Source: Bacteroidaceae bacterium (GTDB lineage: Bacteria > Bacteroidota > Bacteroidia > Bacteroidales > Bacteroidaceae). Taken from it: a stretch of DNA of 21,818 bases. Each line of letters opens with the position of its first letter. Position 1 is the first letter of the stretch. The stretch is taken from NCBI GenBank assembly GCA_900768625.1, contig CAAGDO010000159.1, positions 1 through 21,818 on the forward strand, read 5' to 3'. The translations under genes and the position numbers were made by a program. Under the pieces are notes generated by a model. The model saw nothing but the letters and a program-made list of their open reading frames with translations. It ran no database searches and was not told where the DNA came from. Positions 14,411-21,624 of this stretch are shown piece after piece.

Positions 14411-14912
14411 AGTTATCCCCATCCACACGTCTTCCTATGTTAACCATATATTCTCTTCTTTCTTTGAAAGGATATACTCTTGGAAAAGAAAGAATGTCAT
14501 GATGCTTATAATGGTGTGTGGATAGTGTGGAAAGCTTTTTGGCTGAAAATTTGGCTATTTCGAAAACTGTTTTTCCACACCGTTTACCCACACTTTTATC
14601 CACAGTTCCCAACCTTTGTTTTCCCTTTATTTTAAAGGGATAGTGGGGGATGGATGTCTGCTTTGTCCACAGGGTGTGGAAAACTTTTGTTGATCAGAAA
14701 AAAGTTTGATTTCAGGTGATGAAATCCGTGGGCAATGGTATGGATAATTTGTGGATTTCGATGTTAATTCGTGGATAGCCGGAATGGGCCGGATCGGCTT
14801 TGAGGGCAATGGTTTCCCACAAGGCTTTCCACGCGTTATCAACAGCTTTTCAACAGGTTTATCAACACTCCTTTTTGCCTTCATCCCGAGATGGAAGAAG
14901 GCAAAAAGGAGT
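14411..14912. other. Candidate chromosomal replication origin (oriC)
   Basis: DnaA-box matches to TTATCCACA cluster here. One is exact, 14596-14604 (+). Single-mismatch boxes start at 14413 (+), 14517 (-), 14571 (+), 14584 (+), 14663 (+), 14675 (-), 14739 (-), 14836 (+) and 14859 (+). Weaker ones lie at 14526, 14750, 14770 and 14847. With equal base frequencies about 0.1 such sites would be expected in this length on both strands. A 7-5-7 dyad TCCCTTT/AAAGGGA (14622-14640) with an A/T centre sits between box groups, and T/A-richer DNA at 14440-14515 could be the unwinding part. All genes to the left point left and the next three to the right point right. No dnaA gene is in the window. Origin identity is inference from these signals. 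Confidence 0.68.
14867..14912. other. Orphan 16-bp-stem hairpin at the candidate origin
   Basis: ACTCCTTTTTGCCTTC (14867-14882) pairs perfectly with 14897-14912 around a 14-base loop in which ATC/GAT can add three pairs. CTTTTCC follows on the plus strand. It starts at the last base of the rightmost DnaA-like box. No coding region ends nearby on either strand: uvrA starts about 700 bases to the left and the kinase about 290 to the right. It could end a short untranslated transcript or shield the kinase from transcription through the origin. Confidence 0.6.
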
Positions 14913-15144
14913 CTTTTCCGTATGGTATGGTGTGATGATGCATTTTTACTACTTTGTTTCGTGTGCTACCTGTTTTTTCTCTTGCCTCCAGAGGAAGAAA
15001 TCGGATGAATCCGGGGGAAAAATCGAAGCGTGACGGTTGTTGTTCAGACGTGCTTTGAGAGGTCTTTCATCAGTCGTTTTTGATTGTTTGGTGAAGTTCA
15101 CGATATTTTCACCATAAATCGAGAAGCGTGTTCGGGCAAAAGTG

Positions 15145-15185
15145 TAAATTTGTGGCGGTGGTCTGCAAGTATGCCTCCACCCACA
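15145..15185 (+). promoter_or_regulatory. -7 box and leader hairpin of the nucleoside kinase gene
   Basis: TAAATTTG (15145-15152) is a -7 box without a TTTG at -33. TGTGGCGGTGG (15151-15161) can pair with CCACCCACA (15177-15185), with a bulge, ending 19 bases before the ATG. The stem may only be formed in DNA or in longer transcripts because the predicted start lies near 15159. Bases 14913-15144 show nothing else. Confidence 0.35.
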
Positions 15186-15204
15186 AATTATAAACTCACA
15201 CTTT

Positions 15205-16866
15205 ATGGGAAAGAACATCACTATCCGCTGCAAGAATACCGGCCGCTCCTATCGTGTGCCCATCGGCTATAATCTCGAAGAACTCTACGAAATGATTGAC
15301 CTCGACATGCCCTATGGTGCCACCAGTGCCAAGGTCAACAACAAGGTCGAAGGCCTTCACTATATGTTCTTCAACGACAAGGATGTGGAATTTCTCGACA
15401 TCACTTCTCAGTCGGGTTTGCGCACCTACACGCGTTCGCTCTTCTTCGTGCTCTACAAGGCCGTGCGCGACCTGTATGCCGGTGCGCGATTGCGCATTGA
15501 TACTCCCGTTTCGAACGGCTACTATTGCCAGCTGGAAATCGAAGGTGGCGTCAATCCTGATGTGGTCGGAAAACTCAAACACCGGATGCAGGAAATAGTG
15601 GAAGCCCACATGCCATTCCATCGTATCACCTGCCCCACAGACGAAGCCATCAGCCGCTTCCGTACCGACGGCCTCAGCGATAAAGTACGTCTGCTTGAAA
15701 GTCTGGGTTCGCTCTACACCACCTACTATACCCTCGACGACACGGCCGACTATTTCTATGGTTCGCTCTTGGTCAACACCTCGCAGATATATCTTTTCGA
15801 TCTCGTTTCCTTCGGTGACGGACTGCTCCTTCGTCTGCCCGACCCGTCGAACCCTGCTGAGTTGCGTCCGATGGTGGAGCAACCCAAGATGTTCGAAGTT
15901 TTCCGTGAGCAGCATCGCTGGAATTCCATTTTGGGCGTGACAACCATCGGTGATTTCAATCAGGCCTGCGACCACGGTTTCACCAACGACCTCATCAACG
16001 TGAGTGAAGCCCTCCAGGAAAAGAAAATTTCCCGCATTGCCGACCATATTGCCGCCAGTCCCGATATCAAGGTGATTCTCATTGCCGGTCCCTCATCGAG
16101 TGGAAAAACGACCTTCTCGAAGCGTCTCAGTGTGCAGCTGATGGCCTGCGGACTCAAACCTGTGCCCATCTCCACGGATGACTATTTCGTTGATCGCGAA
16201 CACACCCCACGCGACGAAAAGGGCGAATACGATTTTGAGCACGTGGAGGCCATGAATATCCCCCTGCTCACCTCGCAGCTCAACTCCCTCATCCATGGTG
16301 AGGAAGTCGAGCCGCCCCGCTTCGATTTCGAAACGGGACGCAGTCTGCCGAGTGGAAGAAAATGCCGCCTCGGAGAACACGATATCCTCATCGTCGAAGG
16401 TATTCATGCCCTCAATCCCATGCTGACCGAAGGAGTGGACGACAAGCATAAATTCCGTATCTACGCCTCGGCGCTCACCTCCATTATGCTCGACGACCAT
16501 AACTATATCCCCACCACTGACAACCGCTTGCTGCGCCGCATCGTGCGCGACCATAAGTATCGTGCCCGTTCGGCTCAGGAAACCATCCGTCAGTGGCCGT
16601 CAGTGCGCAAGGGTGAGGAACGCTGGATTTTCCCTTATCAGGAGAAAGCCGATGTGATGGTCAACACGGCCCTGCTCTTCGAACTCGCAGCTTTGCGCGA
16701 TCAGGCACTACCCTTGCTTGAACAGGTGCCCGAAAATGCTCCCGAGTATTCTGAAGCCTATCGCCTGCGTAAGTTCCTCCACTATCTGAAGCCTATTTCC
16801 ACCCACGGACTGCCCCCCACCTCGCTGCTCCGCGAATTCCTCGGTGGCAGCACATTCAAGTATTGA
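15205..16866 (+). CDS. Uridine kinase-like nucleoside kinase with TGS/ThrRS-like N-terminus
   Basis: A 553-residue protein. Residues 1-60 resemble a TGS (ubiquitin-like) domain, and about 65-210 resemble the second domain of threonyl-tRNA synthetase (GLRTYTRSLFFVLYKAVRDL, NGYYCQLEIEGGVNPDV). The phosphoribulokinase/uridine kinase domain follows: Walker A GPSSSGKT (295-302), substrate acid region ISTDDYFVDREHTPRDEKGEYDFEH, and LIVEGIHALNP. Such long nucleoside kinases occur in Bacteroidetes, Thermotoga and some Firmicutes, and phosphorylate uridine or cytidine or, in studied relatives, other nucleosides; the substrate here is not certain. What the synthetase-like half does is unknown. The start MGKNITIRCK follows the leader directly. 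It is the first plus-strand gene right of the candidate origin and is followed by its own terminator. Confidence 0.9.
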   Translation: MGKNITIRCKNTGRSYRVPIGYNLEELYEMIDLDMPYGATSAKVNNKVEGLHYMFFNDKDVEFLDITSQSGLRTYTRSLFFVLYKAVRDLYAGARLRIDTPVSNGYYCQLEIEGGVNPDVVGKLKHRMQEIVEAHMPFHRITCPTDEAISRFRTDGLSDKVRLLESLGSLYTTYYTLDDTADYFYGSLLVNTSQIYLFDLVSFGDGLLLRLPDPSNPAELRPMVEQPKMFEVFREQHRWNSILGVTTIGDFNQACDHGFTNDLINVSEALQEKKISRIADHIAASPDIKVILIAGPSSSGKTTFSKRLSVQLMACGLKPVPISTDDYFVDREHTPRDEKGEYDFEHVEAMNIPLLTSQLNSLIHGEEVEPPRFDFETGRSLPSGRKCRLGEHDILIVEGIHALNPMLTEGVDDKHKFRIYASALTSIMLDDHNYIPTTDNRLLRRIVRDHKYRARSAQETIRQWPSVRKGEERWIFPYQEKADVMVNTALLFELAALRDQALPLLEQVPENAPEYSEAYRLRKFLHYLKPISTHGLPPTSLLREFLGGSTFKY

Positions 16867-16902
16867 TTCTTTTGACGACAGTCGTCACCTCCCCTCCCCA
16901 TT

Positions 16903-16951
16903 TGCGGCGCGGCCCTGATCACGTGAACCGGATAATTCAGGCTGCGCCGCA
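16903..16951 (+). terminator. Terminator of the nucleoside kinase gene
   Basis: TGCGGCGC (16903-16910) pairs with GCGCCGCA (16944-16951), extended by GC/GC next to a mismatch, with a loop of about 30 bases; TTTCTTT follows. A small perfect dyad GACGAC/GTCGTC lies just before it, after the stop codon. Confidence 0.6.
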
Positions 16952-16992
16952 TTTCTTTGGTGAAGCAAAAGTCACGTTTAGCGAACCATACC

Positions 16993-17023
16993 TTTGCAGA
17001 TGAGGGAAAAATCCGTAATTTTG
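16993..17023 (+). promoter_or_regulatory. Promoter of metG
   Basis: TTTG (16993-16996), 19 bases and TAATTTTG (17016-17023) match the Bacteroidetes consensus fully. The predicted start near 17030 gives a leader of about 43 bases. Confidence 0.75.
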
Positions 17024-17072
17024 CAACGAATTTACGACGTCATTCACAGTAAATAAAACGACAACGACATAT

Positions 17073-19133
17073 ATGGAAAAGAAATTCAACCGCACACTGG
17101 TGACGGCAGCCCTGCCCTATGCCAACGGCGGTGTACACATCGGCCATCTCGCCGGTGTTTATGTCCCGGCCGACATATACGTGCGCTACTTGCGCTTGAA
17201 GAAGCAGGAAGTGGTGTTCATCGGCGGTAGCGACGAGCACGGTGTGCCCGTGACCATCCGCGCCCGCAAGGAAGGCATCACCACCCAAGAAGTGGTCGAC
17301 CGCTACCACAACCTCATCAAGAATTCGTTTGAGGGCTTCGGCATCTCTTTCGATATCTACAGCCGCACCACCTCAAAGATCCACAACAAGTTTGCCAGCG
17401 ACTTCTTCCGCACGCTCTACGATAAGAACGAACTCGTGGAGAAGACCGAAGAGCAGTTCTGCGACGAAGTGACCGGCGAATTCCTCACCGACCGCAACAT
17501 CGTGGGCACCTGCCCCCGTTGTGGAGCTGAAGGAGCCTATGGCGATCAGTGCGAAAAGTGCGGTGCCACGCTTTCCCCCGAGGAACTTATCAACCCCACC
17601 AATAAGAACAATCCCGGCCATGGCCTCGTGAAGAAACCCACCAAGAACTGGTATCTGCCGCTGGGCAAATGGCAGGACTGGTTGAAGCAATGGATTCTGG
17701 AGGACCACAAGGAATGGCGTCCGAATGTCTATGGCCAGTGCAAGTCATGGCTTGACATGGATCTCCAGCCCCGTGCCATGACCCGTGATCTCGACTGGGG
17801 TATCCCCGTGCCCGTTGAGGGAGCCGACGGCAAGGTGCTCTACGTATGGTTCGATGCCCCCATCGGTTATATCTCCAACACGAAGGAACTCTGCGACGCC
17901 CAGCCCGAAAAGTGGGGCACTTGGCAGAAATGGTGGCAGGATCCCTCCACGCGCCTCATCCACTTCATCGGTAAGGACAACATCGTGTTCCACTGCATCG
18001 TGTTCCCCACCATGCTCAAGGCCCACGGTGACTACATCCTGCCCGACAATGTGCCTTCCAATGAGTTCCTCAACCTCGAGAACGACAAGATTTCCACCTC
18101 GCGCAACTGGGCCGTATGGCTTCACGAGTATCTTCAGGACTTCCCCGGCAAGCAGGACGTGCTCCGCTACGTGCTCACCGCCAATGCTCCTGAAACGAAG
18201 GACAACAACTTCACTTGGAAGGACTTCCAGGCTCGCAACAACAATGAATTGGTAGCCGTTTATGGCAACTTTGTCAACCGTGCCCTCCAGCTCACCCAGA
18301 AGTACTACGAAGGCGTGGTGCCCGCAGCCGGTGAATTCACCGAGCAGGACCTTGCCACTATTGAGGAGTTCAAGGGCGTGAAGGCAGAAGTGGAGCGCTT
18401 GCTCGAAAACTTCCGTTTCCGCGATGCACAGAAGGAAGCCATGAATCTGGCCCGTATCGGCAACAAGTATCTGGCTGATGCCGAACCCTGGAAGGTCATC
18501 AAGACCGATCCCGAGCGCGTGAAGACCATTCTCCACCTCTCGCTCCAGCTTGTGGCCAATTTGGCCATCGCCTTCGAACCGTTCCTTCCCTTCTCTTCAG
18601 AGAAACTCCGCGGCATGCTCCATGTGGAGGAAGCCCAGTGGGACCGTCTCGGTGCCATCGACCTGTTGCCTGCCGGCCATCAGCTTGGCAAGCCCGAACT
18701 GCTGTTTGAGAAGATCGACGACAGCGTGATCGAAGCCCAGGTGCAGAAACTCCTCGACACGAAGAAGGCCAACGAGGCTGCCAATTTCCAGGCCGCTCCC
18801 GTGAAGGACACCATCGCTTTCGAAGACTTCGAAAAGGTTGACATCCGTGTCGGTACCGTTCTCTCCTGCGAGAAGGTGAAGAAGAGCAAGAAGCTGCTCA
18901 AATTTGAGATTGCTGACGGGGCGGAGAACCGCACCATCGTGAGCGGTATCGCCCAGCACTACAATCCCGAGGATCTTGTGGGCAAGCAGGTCTGCTTCGT
19001 GGCCAATCTGGCTCCTCGCACCATCAACGGCATTGAAAGCCAGGGCATGATTCTTTCAGCTGTGAATTTTGACGAATCTCTCTCCGTTGTCACTGTTGAC
19101 CGCAAGGTGGTCGGTGGCAGTCAGGTTGGCTGA
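17073..19133 (+). CDS. metG: Methionyl-tRNA synthetase
   Basis: A 686-residue class I synthetase that charges tRNA-Met. The ATP-binding HIGH motif is at 22-25 (GGVHIGHLAGVY). A zinc knuckle CPRCGAEGAYGDQCEKCG has C147, C150, C160 and C163. The KMSKS loop appears as KISTS at 339-343 (ENDKISTSRNWAVW), keeping the first lysine but with T in place of the second; I believe this variant is usual for the group. The anticodon-binding helical domain follows, and residues from about 585 form a Trbp111/EMAP-like tRNA-binding OB domain (VDIRVGTVLSCEKV, VANLAPRTINGIESQGMIL). Length matches MetG proteins with this appended domain. It has its own promoter and terminator, and its codon use is rich in C-ending codons, as expected for a highly expressed gene. 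Confidence 0.97.
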   Translation: MEKKFNRTLVTAALPYANGGVHIGHLAGVYVPADIYVRYLRLKKQEVVFIGGSDEHGVPVTIRARKEGITTQEVVDRYHNLIKNSFEGFGISFDIYSRTTSKIHNKFASDFFRTLYDKNELVEKTEEQFCDEVTGEFLTDRNIVGTCPRCGAEGAYGDQCEKCGATLSPEELINPTNKNNPGHGLVKKPTKNWYLPLGKWQDWLKQWILEDHKEWRPNVYGQCKSWLDMDLQPRAMTRDLDWGIPVPVEGADGKVLYVWFDAPIGYISNTKELCDAQPEKWGTWQKWWQDPSTRLIHFIGKDNIVFHCIVFPTMLKAHGDYILPDNVPSNEFLNLENDKISTSRNWAVWLHEYLQDFPGKQDVLRYVLTANAPETKDNNFTWKDFQARNNNELVAVYGNFVNRALQLTQKYYEGVVPAAGEFTEQDLATIEEFKGVKAEVERLLENFRFRDAQKEAMNLARIGNKYLADAEPWKVIKTDPERVKTILHLSLQLVANLAIAFEPFLPFSSEKLRGMLHVEEAQWDRLGAIDLLPAGHQLGKPELLFEKIDDSVIEAQVQKLLDTKKANEAANFQAAPVKDTIAFEDFEKVDIRVGTVLSCEKVKKSKKLLKFEIADGAENRTIVSGIAQHYNPEDLVGKQVCFVANLAPRTINGIESQGMILSAVNFDESLSVVTVDRKVVGGSQVG

Positions 19134-19195
19134 TAAACGTTCCCCTCACGGACAACGAGGCAGTTTCGTTTCTGCCCCCTGTCCCGTTTGATTCA

Positions 19196-19248
19196 GGCAG
19201 AGGTATGCTACCCCTTCCTTCCGCAGGATGGGCGTGCATACCTCTGCC
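19196..19248 (+). terminator. Terminator of metG
   Basis: GGCAGAGGTATGC (19196-19208) pairs exactly with GCATACCTCTGCC (19236-19248) around a 27-base loop, and TTTTCTTTT follows. It lies 62 bases past the stop. Confidence 0.85.
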
Positions 19249-19348
19249 TTTTCTTTTGGGGTAAGGTCAGCAAATGCACTATCCGCTTGCCATCCCGAAC
19301 GTTGGCAGACAAAATTTTTCCCTCTGCGGGGAATGGGCGCGTTGCTTC

Positions 19349-19380
19349 TTTGCTCAACTTCCGACAAAGTCGTAATTTTG
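19349..19380 (+). promoter_or_regulatory. Promoter of the 19408 membrane-protein gene
   Basis: TTTG (19349-19352), 20 bases and TAATTTTG (19373-19380) match the Bacteroidetes consensus. The predicted start near 19387 is about 20 bases before the ATG, which rules out the longer frame beginning at 19228. Confidence 0.75.
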
Positions 19381-19407
19381 TCGCCACAAAATGAAATTCT
19401 TCCCCCA

Positions 19408-20238
19408 ATGATGACTGAAGACGAAAAGAAAAAAACGGATAGCGAAGTCCTCTCATCGCGTTCTGCCGAAGGTGAACAAACGGCTTCTTCCGACAATATA
19501 TCAGCCGCTGAAAGCGGCCCCGAAACGGACGAAACTGCTACAGACGAACCCGCGTCTGATACACCTATCACGGATGACCCAGCCCCCGACGAATCGCAGC
19601 CCGACGGCAACCGTCAGCTCCATCCCGCTCCGAGCCTCAGCCGTACCACGAACATCCCTCCTTTGATGCCCGCCGGTTTCACTCCCGGCGCCGCGCCCCA
19701 ACCCGAAACCCCATCAGGCTGGCGCAAAGGATTGCGTAAGAAAGCGGCTCCCACCCCAGTTGCTGAAGCCATCGGCAAATTGCGTTCCGAGAGCGATGGT
19801 CCGCGCCCATCGGATGTCCGTCCGCAACAGCGACGCATGAAGATGCACCATGGAAAGGGCCGTCGTTTCTTCCGTCGAAACGGATGGTGGATGCTTCTTG
19901 TCGTGTTGCTTATCGTGATAGGCGTATCCCTTCCCTGGACACTCCCCTTGATGCAGGAATGGGAAGGGAGTGAGCCTGACACCCTCACTGTCGATACCCC
20001 CACGGTAGCTCCCAAGCCCCAACCTGTCGTGCCCGACACCATAGGTGCCGCTGCCCGTGCAGACAGTTTGCGTCAGGATTCCATCCGTCGTGCTGCAGCA
20101 CGTGCCTACTGGATCCGCCGTCGTGCCCAGCAGCAGGCTGAGGAAGAGGCCGCAGCTTCAGCAGAAAGCGAAAGCTCGACCCCTGTGGCTTCCCCATCCG
20201 AGCAACACCAGCAGCCTTCCGATTCCATTCGTCATTGA
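19408..20238 (+). CDS. Single-pass membrane protein with disordered tails, unknown function
   Basis: A 276-residue protein I do not recognise. Residues 1-66 are very acidic and rich in T, S, E and D; 67-105 are rich in proline. Residues 106-158 are strongly basic (WRKGLRKK, RRMKMHHGKGRRFFRRN), and one membrane helix follows (about 160-182, WMLLVVLLIVIGVSLPW). By the positive-inside rule the N-terminus is cytoplasmic. The C-terminal part outside the membrane has a proline-rich stretch and then an Ala/Arg/Glu-rich helix (RADSLRQDSIRRAAARAYWIRRRAQQQAEEEAAAS), probably coiled coil. There is no enzyme motif. Two ATGs (19408, 19411) are adjacent and both are possible. Low-complexity composition makes homology hard to see; a cell-envelope scaffold or division-associated role would be a guess. 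It is transcribed alone from a consensus promoter. Confidence 0.7.
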   Translation: MMTEDEKKKTDSEVLSSRSAEGEQTASSDNISAAESGPETDETATDEPASDTPITDDPAPDESQPDGNRQLHPAPSLSRTTNIPPLMPAGFTPGAAPQPETPSGWRKGLRKKAAPTPVAEAIGKLRSESDGPRPSDVRPQQRRMKMHHGKGRRFFRRNGWWMLLVVLLIVIGVSLPWTLPLMQEWEGSEPDTLTVDTPTVAPKPQPVVPDTIGAAARADSLRQDSIRRAAARAYWIRRRAQQQAEEEAAASAESESSTPVASPSEQHQQPSDSIRH

Positions 20239-20296
20239 CGAATCGGAGACTGACATCCTATTTCTCGAGGGACATGAAGCCCATCTAGTCTGACGA

Positions 20297-20349
20297 GGAA
20301 AGGGTGGTCGTGTGACGCCCCCTAGTGGCGTCGCACAGCCACCCTTTCC
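20297..20349. terminator. Long GC-rich hairpin between convergent genes
   Basis: GGAAAGGGTGG (20297-20307) pairs exactly with CCACCCTTTCC (20339-20349), and TGTGACGCC pairs with GGCGTCGCACA with a two-base bulge; the apex is a short loop. No T-run follows on either strand. It is 58 bases past the 19408-gene stop. A weaker hairpin with TACAT/ATGTA and AGCT/AGCT lies near 20380-20411. With the terminator at 20454 these fill the 301-bp gap. Confidence 0.5.
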
Positions 20350-20453
20350 CGTGAAAACTCCCTCCATAGGCCTGTATCCGTACATAGCTGGCAGTGATAG
20401 CTACATGTACATAAAGGGTTATGCATAAAGAAATGCAATTGCCATAAAACAAA

Positions 20454-20505
20454 GATTCCGCAACACGAAAGGAAACTTCAATGTATCCCTTCCTGTTGCG
20501 GAATC
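20454..20505. terminator. Bidirectional terminator between the membrane-protein and PfkB genes
   Basis: GATTCCGCAACA (20454-20465) pairs exactly with TGTTGCGGAATC (20494-20505); the 28-base loop has a small AAGG/CCTT helix. On the plus strand TGTTTTTTT follows, and on the minus strand TTTGTTTTAT follows, so it can serve both converging genes. Confidence 0.8.
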
Positions 20506-20539
20506 TGTTTTTTTAATGCCGTCATGTGGCATGAAGAGT

Positions 20540-21418
20540 TTATTTGATGAGTCTCCACACGTCGTCCTCCGTAGCAGAGAAAGGGCCGGGTGCTTCAAGT
20601 TTGAGGGTCGACATGGCGGCGGCAAATTGGCCCGCCTCGCCCGGGTCGGCACCGCGCGAACGCATGTAGAGGTAGCCCGTTGAATAGGTGTCGCCGCAGC
20701 CAGTGGCGTCCACCACGGCTTTGGGGGGATAGGCCGGGATGTCGTAGAAATGGTCGTTCTCGAGCACAACTGAACCGAAGTCACCCAGTGTGACGCACAC
20801 TTCCTTAACGCCCCATTCTGCCAATTGCAGAGCGGCATCGTGGGCCTCGTTTTGGCCGGTGAGCACGTCCATTTCGTATTCGTTGACCTTCAGCACGTCA
20901 ATATGGCGGAGCGCTTCTCGCTTCCAGGGCCAATCCACGGCAAAAACCTCATTGCCACGCACCTCACGCAGATAGCCTTGGGCATCCACGCTGACCACGC
21001 CACGGCCGTCGAGCGAACGGATCACGTCGAGCGAGAAATCATCGGCAAGAAGCGAACCGAGATGGTAGATGGAAGCCTTCAGGTTGTGCAGTGATTCTGC
21101 AGTGAAAGGGTCTGCCTTGGCCAGCACGCGCTGTGTACGGTTGTTCTGGTTGGCGCCATACTTGTTTTCGAAGTACACCGTATGGCGTGAAGGAATGACA
21201 TCAACGGCCACGCCCATCTGGCGGAGCTCATTGACGCTTGCCATGTCGTCGGGGCCGATAGAGGTGACGAGTCGGAAACCTTTCGCCCCGTTGAGGTGGT
21301 ACATGGCATGTGCGAAATAGTAGGAGGTGCCGCCCGGCATATGACGTTCGCTCTGCGGAGTGATGATTTTGTCGTGGGTGATATGCCCGATGCAGCAGAT
21401 TTTGTCGGATAATTGCAT
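20540..21418 (-). CDS. PfkB-family carbohydrate/nucleoside kinase
   Basis: A 292-residue ribokinase-fold kinase. The N-terminal half has the substrate-side glycine pair in PGGTSYYFAHAMYHL (28-42) and the strand SIGPDD. The C-terminal half has KVNEYEMDVLTG, LGDFGSVVLEND and the signature VDATGCGDTYSTGYLY (236-251), with the catalytic base D243. The oxyanion-hole motif is GCGD where most family members have GAGD. The substrate cannot be assigned; PfkB kinases act on ribose, fructose, adenosine, 2-keto-3-deoxygluconate and others. The start MQLSDKICCIGHITHDK is chosen because it begins directly with the first beta strand; the frame extends 25 residues further upstream without family-like sequence. 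It is the only gene in the window that runs towards the candidate origin on the right side. Confidence 0.88.
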   Translation of the reverse strand: MQLSDKICCIGHITHDKIITPQSERHMPGGTSYYFAHAMYHLNGAKGFRLVTSIGPDDMASVNELRQMGVAVDVIPSRHTVYFENKYGANQNNRTQRVLAKADPFTAESLHNLKASIYHLGSLLADDFSLDVIRSLDGRGVVSVDAQGYLREVRGNEVFAVDWPWKREALRHIDVLKVNEYEMDVLTGQNEAHDAALQLAEWGVKEVCVTLGDFGSVVLENDHFYDIPAYPPKAVVDATGCGDTYSTGYLYMRSRGADPGEAGQFAAAMSTLKLEAPGPFSATEDDVWRLIK

Positions 21419-21624
21419 GAATGATAGGTTTGCTTTGAGCATGAAGCCTTGGCGAGAACAGTTCGTCCGTATGAGCTGCGTCAGGGCTACCATCTGTCTT
21501 TGGCCGACGAAGGAAGGCCAGAGACAGAACGGCTTGCAAAGTTACGCATTTCTTTAGCAATAGAAAACCCTTTTTAGCTGTAGAGTTTTGTTTTCCGCAC
21601 AGAATGTCCGTTTTCCGATTTATA
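21419..21624. other. PfkB upstream region
   Basis: Apart from the -7 box at 21537-21544, nothing recognisable lies between the PfkB start and the edge repeat. Confidence 0.5.
21537..21544 (-). promoter_or_regulatory. -7 box of the PfkB-family gene
   Basis: TAACTTTG on the minus strand fits TAnnTTTG. The -33 region has TTTTCT rather than TTTG. It would give a leader of about 110 bases. Confidence 0.4.

Noticed and set aside
14262..15033. Several short open frames in the origin gap
   Set aside because: They overlap one another on both strands, cross DnaA boxes and the hairpin, and have no protein-like composition or promoter fit.
18087..18101. KISTS in place of KMSKS as a defect of MetG
   Set aside because: The first lysine and loop context are kept and I believe the variant is usual in MetG of this group; all other motifs are intact.
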